A stretch of 64,000 bases of DNA from Nocardioides dongkuii (GCF_014127485.1 NZ_CP059903.1:992001-1056000), one strand, 5' to 3'. Numbered from the stretch's first letter, positions 8,879 to 18,184 are shown. Made by a program: numbers and translations. The notes: generated from the sequence alone by a model not told the origin.

Positions 8879-9364
8879 GTGCGTCGACTCCTCTCCCGCC
8901 TGGTCCGTCCCGGTCGCTCACCCCGCCTGCCCCGCCTGCGCCGCGCCTCTCGTGCGGCCTCGGTCCCGAGCGGCGACGTCCTGGGCTACGACCCCCGCCC
9001 CGACGGGCTCCCCGACCCGGGCGAGGTGGTGTGGGCGTGGGTCGCCTACGAGGACGACCCGCAGCAGGGCAAGGACCGGCCGGTGCTGCTGATCGGGCGG
9101 CGGGGGGACCGGCTGCTCGGCCTGATGCTCACCAGTCAGGACCACGACCGCGACGCCGCCGACGAGGCCCGCCACGGCCGGCACTGGATGGACGTCGGCA
9201 CCGGCGACTGGGACCGCGAGCGCCGGCCCAGCGAGGTGCGCCTGGACCGGCTCCTCGAGCTCGACCCCGCCGGCGTACGCCGCGAGGGCGCCGCGCTCGA
9301 CCCCGCGACCTTCGACGCGGTGCTGGTCGCTGCGCGGCCCTTCCTGGGTGGACCCCGCACGTAG
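8879..9364 (+). CDS. PemK/MazF-like endoribonuclease-fold protein without a visible antitoxin
   Basis: A 161-residue protein. After a basic, low-complexity N terminus it has DPGEVVWAWVAYEDDPQQGK and DRPVLLIGRRG, the first beta-strands of the PemK/MazF (CcdB-like barrel) fold. Family toxins cleave mRNA. Start chosen at GTG 8879, 7 nt after TAACCT (8866-8871); an upstream in-frame ATG at 8789 would add 30 poorly conserved residues. No small antitoxin gene lies next to it: the upstream neighbour is a 198-residue helical protein. Solitary PemK-like proteins are common in actinobacteria and may not act as toxins. Confidence 0.7.
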   Translation: MRRLLSRLVRPGRSPRLPRLRRASRAASVPSGDVLGYDPRPDGLPDPGEVVWAWVAYEDDPQQGKDRPVLLIGRRGDRLLGLMLTSQDHDRDAADEARHGRHWMDVGTGDWDRERRPSEVRLDRLLELDPAGVRREGAALDPATFDAVLVAARPFLGGPRT

Positions 9365-9431
9365 GACCGCCGGTCGATAGGGTGTCCGGGTCCCGGCGGC
9401 GAGGTGCGGGCGGGTGCGACGGAGGAGATCA

Positions 9432-10835
9432 GTGGCGACGAGGCGCGGGAGCTGGTCCCGGCGGCGGACGACGTGGGCGGCGTGCCTGGCCATGACGGCC
9501 TCGCTGGTGCTCGCCGGGTGCGACGGCGACGCCGGTCCCAGCCCGGAGCCGACGCCCGACGCGCCGGTGTCCAAGGCCCGGCTGACCTTCGGGGTGTGGG
9601 GCACCGAGGACGAGCTGGCGTCGTACGAGTCGATGGTCGAGCAGTTCAACGAGACCTCCGAGACCAGCCGGGTCGTCGTCGAGCCGTACCCCGACCGCGA
9701 CGCGCTCGCCGCCGCGCTGACCGACGAGGACGAGCGTCCCGACGTGTTCCTGGCCTCGCGCAGCGAGCTGGCCTGGCTGCGGGAGGAGAACCTGAACGTC
9801 CCCGTCGACGAGCTGCTCGACGAGCGGGGGGTGGCCTTCGGCGACCGCTACTCGCGCGCCGCGCTCGAGGCGTTCTCCGCCGACCGGCGCCTGCAGTGCA
9901 TGCCCTACGGCATCTCACCGATGGTGATGTTCTACAACACCGAGCTCGTCGACTTCGACCGGATGGCCGAGCGCGGTCTCGACGTGCCGGCCGAGGAGCG
10001 CACCCGCTGGACCTTCGACCAGTTCGAGGAGGCCGCGCGGTTCGCGACCCGCAAGCGCCGCGGCATCAAGGGCGTCCACGTCGACCCGACGCTGCGCTCG
10101 CTGGCGCCGTTCATCTACTCCGGCGGCGGCTCGCTGTTCAACGACGCCGAGGACCCCACCAGCCTGACCCTCGCCGACGACAACTCCCGCGAGGCGCTCG
10201 CCCGCACCCTGGAGGTGCTCCGCGACCCCACGGTCACGCTGTCCGAGGAGCAGCTCGCCCGGCGCACGCCGCTGGAGTGGTTCGAGCGCGGCCGGGTCGG
10301 CATGATCGAGGGCTACCGGTCCATGGTGCCCCGGCTGCGGTCGGTCCCGGGCCTGGAGTTCGACGTGATCGCGATGCCGATCCTGGACAGCGCGGCGACG
10401 ACCGGCGACATCACCGGCACCTGCATCGCCGAGGACGCCGAGAACATCCCGGCGGCCGCCGACTTCCTGGTGCACGCGCTCTCGAGCGAGGCCGTCAGCG
10501 AGGTGGCCCGCGCCGGCTACCTCGTGCCCGCCAACCAGGACGTCGCGCTCACCGACGACTTCCTGCAGCCGGGCCGCGAGCCCGAGCACGCCTCCGTGTT
10601 CACCTCGAGCGTGGCCGCGATGCGGATCCCGCCGCTCATCGACGTGTGGACCGAGCTGGACGCCGCGGTCGAGCCCACCCTCGAGGAGATGTTCACGGTG
10701 CCGGTGCTCGACGACCTCGAGGAGATCACCACCCGCATCGACGAGATCTCCCGGACGGTGCTCGACCCGCCCGACCCCACCGACGCGCCGTCGGACGGGT
10801 CCTCGGACGACTCCTCGGACGACGCCGAGGAGTAG
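9432..10835 (+). CDS. ABC-transporter extracellular solute-binding lipoprotein (family 1)
   Basis: A 467-residue secreted protein: basic N terminus, hydrophobic stretch and lipobox LAGC with Cys30, then a sugar-type solute-binding fold (LTFGVWGTEDELASYESMV near the start, MPYGISPMVMFYNTELV in the first lobe). GTG 9432 is favoured over GTG 9414 because GGAGGAG lies just upstream. The C terminus is a Ser/Asp-rich tail. No permease or ATPase genes are adjacent, so its transporter partner must be elsewhere or it serves another function. The ligand is unknown; oligosaccharides are typical for this family. Confidence 0.85.
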   Translation: MATRRGSWSRRRTTWAACLAMTASLVLAGCDGDAGPSPEPTPDAPVSKARLTFGVWGTEDELASYESMVEQFNETSETSRVVVEPYPDRDALAAALTDEDERPDVFLASRSELAWLREENLNVPVDELLDERGVAFGDRYSRAALEAFSADRRLQCMPYGISPMVMFYNTELVDFDRMAERGLDVPAEERTRWTFDQFEEAARFATRKRRGIKGVHVDPTLRSLAPFIYSGGGSLFNDAEDPTSLTLADDNSREALARTLEVLRDPTVTLSEEQLARRTPLEWFERGRVGMIEGYRSMVPRLRSVPGLEFDVIAMPILDSAATTGDITGTCIAEDAENIPAAADFLVHALSSEAVSEVARAGYLVPANQDVALTDDFLQPGREPEHASVFTSSVAAMRIPPLIDVWTELDAAVEPTLEEMFTVPVLDDLEEITTRIDEISRTVLDPPDPTDAPSDGSSDDSSDDAEE

Positions 10836-10850
10836 TCGCGCGCCGCGCGC

Positions 10851-12188
10851 TCAGTCCTCGGGCAGATCCGCGGCGGCCGCCTCGAGCTCCTCGGGCGGCA
10901 CCTCCACCGGCTCCACGTCGGCACGCAGCACCGCCTCGGTGACCACCGGGGCGGTGAGCTCGACCTGCCACGGGCGGGCACCGAGCGCGGCCAGGGCCGC
11001 CGCGACCTCGTCGGCCAGCACCTCGGGGTCGCGCGTGCGCGGCGGGGACCACAGGGTGCGGCGCAGGAAGTCGGGGGTGAGCAGGTTCTCGACCGGGAGG
11101 TGGTGCTGCTCGGCGAGCTCGGTCATCGCGGCCCGCGCCAGCACCAGGCGGCGGGCGGCGACGGGGTCCTTCTCGGCCCAGGCGCGCGGCAGCGGCGGGC
11201 CGTCGCCGCGGGGCGAGCGGGCCGGCAGCTCGCTCTCGTCGAGCTCGGCCGCGGTGCGCAGGGCGGCGACCCACTTCGAGGCGTAGCGCTCCGCGCCGCG
11301 GCCGTGGAAGCCCTTGGTCGCGAGCAGGGCGGCGCGGTCGGTCGGCAGCGCCTGGGCGGCGGCGACGATCGCGGCGTCGGGGATGAGCCGGCCGGGGGTC
11401 ACGTCGCGCTGCTCGGCGAGCTGGTCGCGGGTCTCCCAGAGCGCGCGCACCGCGGCCAGCCCGCGGCGTCCGCGGACCCGGTGCATGCCTGAGGTACGCC
11501 GCCAGGCCTCGACGCGGGGGGTCGGCTCGAAGTGCCGCAGGAACTCGAACTCCTGGCGCGCCCACTCGGCCTTGCCGGCCTCGTCGAGCTCGCGGCCCAG
11601 CGCCTCGCGCAGCTCGACGAGGACCTCGACGTCCAGGGCGGCGTACTCCAGCCACGGTGCGGGGAGCGGGCGGGTCGACCAGTCGACCGCGGAGTGCTCC
11701 TTCTTCATCCGGAAGCCGAGCACGGTCTCGACCAGGGTCGCGAGCCCGACCCGCGGGTGGCCGAGCAGGCGGCCGGCGAGCTCGGTGTCGAAGAGCGCGG
11801 TGGGGTGCAGGCCGATCTCCGCCAGGCACGGGAGGTCCTGGGTGGCGGCGTGCAGGATCCACTCGGTGCCCTCGAGGACCTCCTGGAGGGGCGCGAGCGA
11901 CTCGAACCCGATCGGGTCGACGAGCGCGGTGCCGGCGCCCTCGCGGCGCAGCTGCACGAGGTAGGCGCGGTTGGAGTAGCGGTAGCCCGAGGCGCGCTCG
12001 GCGTCGATCGCCACCGGGCCGGTGCCGGCGGCGAGCCGCTCGCAGAACTCCGCGAGCGCGGGCGGGGTGTCGATGACGGGGGGCAGGCCGTCGCGCAGCG
12101 TGAGCAGCGGGGCGGGCTCGGCCTCGGGGACGTCCAGCTCCTCGGGCGGGTCGCCCTCGGTGCGCTCGACGGGGTTCTCGGAGGTCAA
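10851..12188 (-). CDS. rnd: Ribonuclease D
   Basis: A 445-residue DEDDy 3'-5' exoribonuclease acting in tRNA 3' maturation. Motif I is AIDAERASGYRYSNRAYLVQ, motif II surrounds HAATQDLPCL, and motif III is YAALDVEVL with the catalytic Tyr and Asp; an HRDC domain follows in the second half. The likely start is TTG 12188, which overlaps the TGA of the upstream DUF3000 gene as TTGA, implying translational coupling. The N-terminal 40 residues are acidic and low complexity. Both genes are transcribed together away from hemE. Confidence 0.9.
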   Translation of the reverse strand: MTSENPVERTEGDPPEELDVPEAEPAPLLTLRDGLPPVIDTPPALAEFCERLAAGTGPVAIDAERASGYRYSNRAYLVQLRREGAGTALVDPIGFESLAPLQEVLEGTEWILHAATQDLPCLAEIGLHPTALFDTELAGRLLGHPRVGLATLVETVLGFRMKKEHSAVDWSTRPLPAPWLEYAALDVEVLVELREALGRELDEAGKAEWARQEFEFLRHFEPTPRVEAWRRTSGMHRVRGRRGLAAVRALWETRDQLAEQRDVTPGRLIPDAAIVAAAQALPTDRAALLATKGFHGRGAERYASKWVAALRTAAELDESELPARSPRGDGPPLPRAWAEKDPVAARRLVLARAAMTELAEQHHLPVENLLTPDFLRRTLWSPPRTRDPEVLADEVAAALAALGARPWQVELTAPVVTEAVLRADVEPVEVPPEELEAAAADLPED

Positions 12189-12811
12189 CGCGGCGTGCCC
12201 CGTTGACCCCGACGGCTCGGCATCACCGCGACCCCGTCGGGCACGGGCGGCAGGCCGGCGGCGGTGCAGAGGAGCTCGCCCCAGGCCTCGACGTGGCGGG
12301 CGACGTCGAGCGGGGTCCCCTCCTCGGCGGTGGGGGTCCAGGAGGCGCGGATCTCGATCTGCGCGGTGCCGCCCTCGCCGGCCATGCCGCCGAAGCTCTC
12401 GGTCGCGACCCGCGTGACCGAGCCGGCGGCGGCGCCGTACGTCGCGCCGTGGGCGTCGAGCGCCTCGGTCAGCCAAGACCAGCCCACCTCGGCGAGCATC
12501 GGGTCGGTGATCATCTCGACCTCGATCTCGGCACGGGCGTAGGCGACGCACCGGAAGGTACCGTCCCAGGCCTCGTTGCCGGCCGGGTCGTGCAAAAGGA
12601 TGATCCGCCCGGTGCCGATGTCGGTGTCGTCGACGGTGACGTCGGCCGACAGCGCCGCGGCGTGCGGCGCGATCCGCTGGGGGGCCGGCATCTCCTCGCA
12701 CAGCACCTCGGGCCGCATCGTTGCGGCGCGCATGCTCAGCACCGCCGCCCGGAACTCCGGGGGGCTCGCCGCCGCACCCGTCTCCGGGTGCGTCTCCTGA
12801 CGCACGACCAT
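12185..12811 (-). CDS. DUF3000 family protein
   Basis: A 208-residue protein matching the actinobacterial DUF3000 family from memory: FRAAVLSMRAATMRPEV near the N terminus and later VEMITDPMLAEVGWSWLTEAL. The function is unknown, but in actinobacteria it commonly precedes RNase D, as here (4-nt overlap with rnd). The ATG at 12811 is 6 nt after TACTGT (read on the minus strand, 12823-12818), consistent with a leaderless transcript. hemE starts divergently 71 bp away. Confidence 0.85.
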   Translation of the reverse strand: MVVRQETHPETGAAASPPEFRAAVLSMRAATMRPEVLCEEMPAPQRIAPHAAALSADVTVDDTDIGTGRIILLHDPAGNEAWDGTFRCVAYARAEIEVEMITDPMLAEVGWSWLTEALDAHGATYGAAAGSVTRVATESFGGMAGEGGTAQIEIRASWTPTAEEGTPLDVARHVEAWGELLCTAAGLPPVPDGVAVMPSRRGQRGTPR

Positions 12812-12881
12812 GGGTTCACAGTAGGTCGGAGCGGCGCCAACCGGTGTGCAGCCACGCCGGGGCGGGTGCGAGGCTTGTCCC

Positions 12882-13919
12882 ATGAGTACCGTCACCTCCC
12901 TCGCCGACAGCGCCTTCCTCAAGGCGGCGCGCGGCGAGCCGGTGCCGCACACGCCGGTGTGGTTCATGCGCCAGGCGGGCCGGTCGCTGCCGGAGTACCT
13001 CCGGGTGCGCGAGGGCGTCGGCATGCTGGAGTCCTGCATGAACCCCGAGCTGGTCGTCGAGATCACGATGCAGCCGGTCCGCCGGTACGGCGTGGACGCC
13101 GCGATCTTCTTCTCCGACATCGTGCTCCCGCTCAAGGCGGTCGGCGTCGACCTCGACATCAAGCCGGGCGTCGGCCCGGTCGTCGCCGAGCCGGTGCGCA
13201 CTCTCGCGGACGTCGAGGCGATCCCCGACCTGACGCCCGAGCACGTCCCGTTCATCACCGAGGCGGTCCGCGGCCTCGTCGGCGAGCTCGGCGGCACGCC
13301 GCTGATCGGCTTCGCGGGCGCGCCGTTCACGGTGGCGTCGTACCTCGTCGAGGGCGGGCCGTCCAAGGAGCACGCCCGCACCAAGGCGATGATGTTCGGC
13401 GCCCCCGACGTCTGGGACGCGTTGATGCGCAAGATCGCCGGCATCGCCGCGGCGTACCTCGAGGTCCAGGTGGGCGCGGGCGCCTCCGCCGTCCAGCTCT
13501 TCGACTCCTGGGCGGGCGCGCTGACGCCGGCCGACTACCGCGAGCACGTGATGCCGCACTCCGCGCGCGTCCTCGAGCGCGCCGGTGCGCTGGGCGTGCC
13601 GCGGATCCACTTCGGGGTCGGCACGACGAACCTGCTCGGCCTGATGGGCGAGGCCGGCGCGGACGTCGTCGGCGTCGACTGGCGCACTCCGCTGGAGAAC
13701 GCGATCCCGATGGTGGGGGACCGCGCCGTCCAGGGCAACCTCGACCCGACGCTGGTCTTCGCGCCGACCGACGTGATGACCGCCCGGGCCGCCGAGGTCA
13801 TCGAGGCCGGGCGCGCGGCGAAGGGGCACGTCTTCAACCTCGGCCACGGCGTGATCCCGTCGACCGACCCCGACCAGCTCGCCCGGCTGACGGAGTTCGT
13901 GCAGTCCTACGAGCTCTGA
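12882..13919 (+). CDS. hemE: Uroporphyrinogen decarboxylase
   Basis: A 345-residue enzyme that decarboxylates the four acetate side chains of uroporphyrinogen III to give coproporphyrinogen III. The N-terminal signature PVWFMRQAGRSLPEY is present, as are FSDIVLPLKAVG and LGHGVIPSTDPD near the end. The ATG at 12882 lies 6 nt after GAGGCT (12870-12875), a weak -10 variant. The 3' end overlaps the convergent NYN-domain gene by 13 bp. hemY and hemQ follow on the same strand within 5 kb, making a coproporphyrin-dependent heme cluster interrupted by two minus-strand genes. Confidence 0.95.
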   Translation: MSTVTSLADSAFLKAARGEPVPHTPVWFMRQAGRSLPEYLRVREGVGMLESCMNPELVVEITMQPVRRYGVDAAIFFSDIVLPLKAVGVDLDIKPGVGPVVAEPVRTLADVEAIPDLTPEHVPFITEAVRGLVGELGGTPLIGFAGAPFTVASYLVEGGPSKEHARTKAMMFGAPDVWDALMRKIAGIAAAYLEVQVGAGASAVQLFDSWAGALTPADYREHVMPHSARVLERAGALGVPRIHFGVGTTNLLGLMGEAGADVVGVDWRTPLENAIPMVGDRAVQGNLDPTLVFAPTDVMTARAAEVIEAGRAAKGHVFNLGHGVIPSTDPDQLARLTEFVQSYEL

Positions 13920-14806
13920 TCCGGGGCGGGGGTCCGCTTCGTCGTCCGCTTGGTGGTGCGCTTCGCCGCCGTCTTCGTCGCCGTCTTGGGCGCGTCCTTG
14001 GCCGGCGTCTTGGCCGGCGTCGTGCTCGCCTCGGGCGGGGTCGCGCTCGCGGTCGTCGTCCGCCGCCCGCCCTTGAGCCGCACCCGCAGCTGACCGGAGT
14101 CGGGCTGGTCGACCTCCACGAACCGCTCGCCGCGGACCAGGTCGACGAGCTTGGACGCGCCGTAGTTGCGCGGGTCGAACGACGCGTGCCGGGTGCTGAG
14201 CCAGCTGCCGACCGCGTCCAGGCGGGCCCAGCCGTCGTCCTGGGAGGTCGCGTTGATCGCCTTGGCGAGGATCGACTGCAGGTTGGGCAGCGGGGTCGAC
14301 TCGTCGGGCTCGTCGGGGTCGGCGTCGTCGGCGGCGTCCACGCCGACCCGCTCGTCCGGCTCGGCGTCCTGGTCGAGGATCTCGAGGTAGATGAACTTGT
14401 CGCACGCCGCCACCAGCGACTCCGGCGTACGCCGCCGCCCGAAGCCGTAGACGGTCTTGCCGGACTCGCGCAGCCGGGTCACCAGGCGGGTGAAGTCGCT
14501 GTCGCTGGAGACGATCGCGAAGGCGTCGAGGTCGCCGGTGTAGAGCAGGTCCATCGCGTCGATGATCAGCGCGGAGTCGGTGGAGTTCTTGCGCGCGGTG
14601 TAGGCGAACTGCTGGATCGGGTGGATCGCGTTGCGGTTCAGCTCCACCTTCCAGCCGACGAGGTTCTGCGTGGTCCAGTCGCCGTACGCGCGCTTGACCG
14701 TCGGCACGCCGTACTTGGCGACCTCCTCGAGCAGCGCGGTCGCGTGGCGCGGGGAGGTGTTGTCGGCGTCGATGAGGACCGCGAGGCGGGCGTGGGTGGG
14801 GGGCAC
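13907..14806 (-). CDS. NYN-domain (LabA-like) protein with C-terminal OST-HTH-like domain and Lys/Thr-rich tail
   Basis: A 299-residue protein. The NYN/PIN-like nuclease fold has acidic residues in VLIDADN near the N terminus, the central DSALIIDAMDLLYTG and AIVSSDSDFTRLV. A linker is followed by a winged OST-HTH-like region (WARLDAVGSWLSTRHASFDP) and an Ala/Thr/Lys repeat tail resembling histone-like DNA- or RNA-binding tails. Such proteins are predicted RNases. The start is GTG 14806, with TACGCT 7 nt upstream (minus strand). The 3' end overlaps hemE by 13 bp, tail to tail. Confidence 0.82.
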   Translation of the reverse strand: MPPTHARLAVLIDADNTSPRHATALLEEVAKYGVPTVKRAYGDWTTQNLVGWKVELNRNAIHPIQQFAYTARKNSTDSALIIDAMDLLYTGDLDAFAIVSSDSDFTRLVTRLRESGKTVYGFGRRRTPESLVAACDKFIYLEILDQDAEPDERVGVDAADDADPDEPDESTPLPNLQSILAKAINATSQDDGWARLDAVGSWLSTRHASFDPRNYGASKLVDLVRGERFVEVDQPDSGQLRVRLKGGRRTTTASATPPEASTTPAKTPAKDAPKTATKTAAKRTTKRTTKRTPAPDQSS

Positions 14807-14826
14807 GTGCGCCAGCGTAGGCCCGG

Positions 14827-15801
14827 TCAGGCCGGGTCGGGTGCCGTGGGCGTCGCGACCCGGCGGCGCCGCAGCCGGCGGGCGAGCAGCCAGCACGGGA
14901 CGGCGACGAGCGCCAGGACCAGCGTCCACGGCAGCACCGCGCCGACGAACGTGGCGAGCCCGACGCCGAAGGTGACCAGCGCGCCCCAGCCGGCGTCCAG
15001 CCCGGCGAGGAACCCGGTCGCGTCGTCCTCCTCGTCGTCCCGCGGCGGCCGCTTCTCGGGCGTGCGCTCCAGCGAGACCGTGATCGTCGACTGGGCGGTC
15101 TGGTCGGCGAGGAAGGACTGCTGCCTCTCCAGCGACGCGAGGTCCGCCTGACGGCGGAAGAGCTGGGCCTCGATCGCGACGACGTCGCGGATGCTCTCCG
15201 CGCGGTTGAGCAGCAGCGCGATCCGGCGGATGCTCCGGCGCTGCACGGCGACCCGGATGTCGACGTCGAGCACCTGGGTGGTCACGTCCTCGCTGGTGGA
15301 GCTGGAGGTGACCAGGTCCGCGGCGCCCTCGAGCGCCGTCATCGCCTCGGTGAAGCGGGCGGCCGGCACCCGGACCACCAGCCGGGACCGGAGGACCTCG
15401 CCCTCGGTGTCGGTCTCGGTGCGGTCCTCCTGGACCTCCCCGGCGAACCGGTCGACCACCGTGCGGACGTCGAAGAGCGCCGTCGCGACGTCGGGGCCGC
15501 GCAGCGCGACGTTCCCGGTCGAGATGACGGCGCGCGGGGTCGCCTCGGGGGCGTCGACCACCTCGGTGGCCACGTCGGCCACGCTCGCCCTGGGGCCGCC
15601 CGCGTCCGCGTCGGCGGCCTTCCGTTCGGCGGCGGCCTCCGGAGCCCTGGCGCCGTCGGCGCTGCCGTCCTCGCTGGTGCCCCCGGAGTCGTCGGACCCG
15701 CCCGACGTGGAGCAGGCCGGGAGGGCGAGGAGCGCCGCGGCGAGGACCGCGACGGCGGTGGCACGGCGGGGTCGGGTCCGGGGTCGGCTGCTGCGGCTCA
15801 T
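14827..15801 (-). CDS. DUF4349 domain lipoprotein
   Basis: A 324-residue protein: basic N terminus, hydrophobic segment and lipobox LPAC, then a Ser/Gly/Asp-rich linker. The DUF4349 region follows (AVISTGNVALRGPDV through a coiled coil around QLFRRQADLASLERQ). A C-terminal membrane segment and basic tail RRLRRRRV complete it. It is therefore likely anchored at both ends of the cell envelope. Function is unknown. Start ATG 15801. It is divergent from hemY, with a repeat-family element in the gap. Confidence 0.82.
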   Translation of the reverse strand: MSRSSRPRTRPRRATAVAVLAAALLALPACSTSGGSDDSGGTSEDGSADGARAPEAAAERKAADADAGGPRASVADVATEVVDAPEATPRAVISTGNVALRGPDVATALFDVRTVVDRFAGEVQEDRTETDTEGEVLRSRLVVRVPAARFTEAMTALEGAADLVTSSSTSEDVTTQVLDVDIRVAVQRRSIRRIALLLNRAESIRDVVAIEAQLFRRQADLASLERQQSFLADQTAQSTITVSLERTPEKRPPRDDEEDDATGFLAGLDAGWGALVTFGVGLATFVGAVLPWTLVLALVAVPCWLLARRLRRRRVATPTAPDPA

Positions 15802-15848
15802 GGGTCCTGGGACGCCGGGGCGGGGTGGTCGGTTCCGCGGGGCCGTCG

Positions 15849-15926
15849 GGTTTCCCCGGTGCACCGGGGAAACCTGATGTTCGGGGCCATCGCGACGGCC
15901 GAGAACGTCAGGGAAACCCTGAGAAG
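15849..15926 (-). repeat. Dispersed 78-bp three-hairpin element, family A, copy 1
   Basis: It lies between DUF4349 and hemY. Read on the minus strand it holds a small hairpin (TCAGGG/CCCTGA), a second with arms GTTCTCGGCC/GGCCCCGAAC, and a 26-bp perfect palindrome (15849-15874) whose core is TTCCCCGGTGCACCGGGGAA. A second copy of identical length is at 26333-26410 on the other strand. Confidence 0.8.
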
Positions 15927-15972
15927 TACGGCGGGCGATGGGTCTCGGACCGGCCTGCGAGAGACTGGGAGC

Positions 15973-17346
15973 GTGCACCAGGTCGGTACGTCGCGGGTCG
16001 TCGTCGTGGGTGCCGGCGTCGCCGGGCTCACCGCCGCCCGTGACCTGGCCGCGGCCGGCCACGAGGTGGTCGTGCTCGAGGCGACCGACCGGGTCGGGGG
16101 CAAGCTCCGCCGCGAGTCCGTCGGCGGGGTCGTGGTCGACGTGGGCGCGGAGGCGATGCTGCACCGCCGGCCCGAGGGCACCGACCTGGCCCGCGCCGTC
16201 GGGCTGGAGGTCGAGCACCCGGCCCTGACCTCGTCCCGCATCTGGACGCGCGGCGCGATGCGGCCGCTGCCGCGGTCGCTGATGGGCGTGCCGCTGGACC
16301 TCGACCAGCTCGTCGCGTCGGGGGTGCTGAGCGAGGAGGGCGTCGAGCGGGTGCGCCGCGAGCCGCACCTGCCGCCGGAGGTGGTCGACGGCGACGTGAC
16401 GGTCGGCGACCTGGTCGACCGCCGCTTCGGCACCGAGGTCACCGACCGGCTCGTCGAGCCCCTCCTCGGCGGCGTGTACGCCGGGCAGGCCCGCCGCATC
16501 TCGGCGCGCGCGGCCGTGCCGCAGCTGGTCGCGCTCGCGGAGCGCGGACCGCTGCTCGGCCACGCCGCGGCGCCGGCCACGCACGAGGGACCGGTGTTCG
16601 CGGGGCTGCCCGGCGGCATGGCCCGGCTGCCCGAGGCGCTCGCCGCGGAGCTCGACGTACGCACCCGGGTGACGGTGCGGGCGCTCGAGCGCACCGACCG
16701 CGGCTTCCGGCTGGTGACCGGGCCGACGACCGCGCCCGAGGTGCTCGAGGCCGGCGGGGTGCTGCTCGCGACCCCGGCGGCGCCGACCGCGCGGCTGCTG
16801 GCCGGGCTCGCGCCGGTGGCCGCGGCCGAGCTGGCCGGGGTCGGCTCGGCGTCCGTGGTGGTGGTGACCCTGGCGTTCCGGGCCGCCGAGGCCGCGGTCC
16901 TCGACAACGGCACGTCCGGCTTCCTGGTGCCCCCCGTCGAGGGGCGGCGGGTGAAGGCGTCGACGTTCTCGTTCGCCAAGTGGGCCTGGGTGCGGGAGGC
17001 CGGCCGGGGCGCGCTCGACGGCGAGGACCTGCTGCTGCTCCGCACCTCGCTGGGCCGGTACGGCGAGGAGGCCGCGCTCCAGGCCTCCGACGCGGAGCTG
17101 GTCGCCTGGTCGCTCGCCGACCTCGCCGACGCGACCGGCCTGCGCGCCGTCCCCGTCGACACGCACGTGCAGCGCTGGGGCGGCGGGCTCCCGCAGTACG
17201 ACCTCGGACACCTCGACCGGGTCGCCCGGGTGCGCGCCGACGTCGCGCGGGTGCCGGGCCTCGCGGTCTGCGGCGCGGCGTACGACGGGGTCGGCGTCCC
17301 CGCCGTCATCGCCTCCGCCCACCGCGCCGCCGCCCAGCTCGCCTGA
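15973..17346 (+). CDS. hemY: Protoporphyrinogen/coproporphyrinogen oxidase (HemY/CgoX)
   Basis: A 457-residue FAD enzyme starting [18 protein letters not shown]: the Rossmann GAGVAG is followed by [12 protein letters not shown]. In actinobacteria with HemQ this enzyme acts as CgoX, oxidising coproporphyrinogen III to coproporphyrin III at the membrane face. I choose GTG 15973 because 114 bp of upstream in-frame sequence is a repeat element rather than protein-like. hemQ follows 137 bp downstream, separated by a 25-bp inverted repeat. Together with hemE this gives three consecutive heme steps apart from ferrochelatase, which is not seen here. Confidence 0.9.
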   Translation: MHQVGTSRVVVVGAGVAGLTAARDLAAAGHEVVVLEATDRVGGKLRRESVGGVVVDVGAEAMLHRRPEGTDLARAVGLEVEHPALTSSRIWTRGAMRPLPRSLMGVPLDLDQLVASGVLSEEGVERVRREPHLPPEVVDGDVTVGDLVDRRFGTEVTDRLVEPLLGGVYAGQARRISARAAVPQLVALAERGPLLGHAAAPATHEGPVFAGLPGGMARLPEALAAELDVRTRVTVRALERTDRGFRLVTGPTTAPEVLEAGGVLLATPAAPTARLLAGLAPVAAAELAGVGSASVVVVTLAFRAAEAAVLDNGTSGFLVPPVEGRRVKASTFSFAKWAWVREAGRGALDGEDLLLLRTSLGRYGEEAALQASDAELVAWSLADLADATGLRAVPVDTHVQRWGGGLPQYDLGHLDRVARVRADVARVPGLAVCGAAYDGVGVPAVIASAHRAAAQLA

Positions 17347-17356
17347 GCCCCCCACA

Positions 17357-17423
17357 CCGCCGAGTCGGCGCTTGTGTCCGCTTTCTCCACAGGCGAGGGC
17401 GGACACAAGCGCCGACTCGGCGG
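17357..17423. repeat. Inverted-repeat element, family B, copy 1 (25-bp perfect arms)
   Basis: Arms 17357-17381 and 17399-17423 are perfectly complementary and flank a 17-nt loop. The arm contains GAGTCGGCGCTTGTGTCCGC. It begins 10 bp after the hemY stop codon and could act as a terminator or attenuator before hemQ; no U-tract follows. A related copy lies at 51319-51393. Confidence 0.8.
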
Positions 17424-17482
17424 ATCGCAGGCGGGACACGGCCGGTCGTGAGCGCGTCCGCACGGCGCGGCACAATGGGGGC

Positions 17483-18184
17483 ATGACGTCGAACGCCTCC
17501 CGGGTCCGCGAGATCAACGACTCCATCCGCTACACGATGTGGTCGGTCTTCCGCCTCGCCGACGTGCTGGGCGAGGACGCCGACCGCGAGGCCGAGGGCG
17601 CCGAGGTCGAGAAGCTGTACGCCGAGCTGGCCGAGGCGGGCGTCGTCGTCCGCGGCACGTACGACGTGGCCGGGCTGCGCGCCGACGCCGACGTGATGGT
17701 CTGGTGGCACGCGGCCACCTCCGAGGAGCTGCAGGAGGCCTACCACCGCTTCCGCCGTACGGCGTTCGGCCGCCGCCTCGCGCCGGTCTGGTCGCAGATG
17801 GCGCTGCACCGGCCCGCGGAGTTCAACAAGAGCCACGTGCCGGCGTTCCTCAACGAGGAGGAGCCGCGCCGCCACATCAGCGTCTACCCGTTCGTGCGCT
17901 CCTACGAGTGGTACCTCCTCGACGACGCCGACCGCCGCCGGATGCTCGCCGACCACGGGAAGATGGCGCGCGACTACCCGGACGTGCGCGCCAACACCGT
18001 CGCGAGCTTCTCCCTCGGCGACTACGAGTGGATCCTCGCCTTCGAGGCCGACGAGCTCTACCGGATCGTCGACCTGATGCGGCACCTGCGCGCCTCCGAG
18101 GCTCGCCGCCACGTGCGCGAGGAGATCCCCTTCTACACCGGCGCGCTCACCCCGGTCGCCGAGCTGGTCGCGAAGCTGCCCTGA
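17483..18184 (+). CDS. hemQ: Coproheme decarboxylase HemQ (ChdC)
   Basis: A 233-residue protein of the chlorite-dismutase-like family. It oxidatively decarboxylates coproheme III to heme b, the last step of the coproporphyrin-dependent pathway of Gram-positive bacteria. Conserved features include YTMWSVFR at the start, the [10 protein letters not shown] strand with the reactive Tyr region, and [13 protein letters not shown], which supplies the axial-ligand His region. ATG 17483 is chosen, with CACAAT 6 nt upstream as a possible -10. A lipoprotein gene starts 2 bp after its stop codon. Confidence 0.93.
   Translation: MTSNASRVREINDSIRYTMWSVFRLADVLGEDADREAEGAEVEKLYAELAEAGVVVRGTYDVAGLRADADVMVWWHAATSEELQEAYHRFRRTAFGRRLAPVWSQMALHRPAEFNKSHVPAFLNEEEPRRHISVYPFVRSYEWYLLDDADRRRMLADHGKMARDYPDVRANTVASFSLGDYEWILAFEADELYRIVDLMRHLRASEARRHVREEIPFYTGALTPVAELVAKLP

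Noticed and set aside
17357..17423. CRISPR-like repeat
   Set aside because: It is one inverted repeat with a 17-nt loop, not an array of direct repeats with spacers. No cas genes are in the window.
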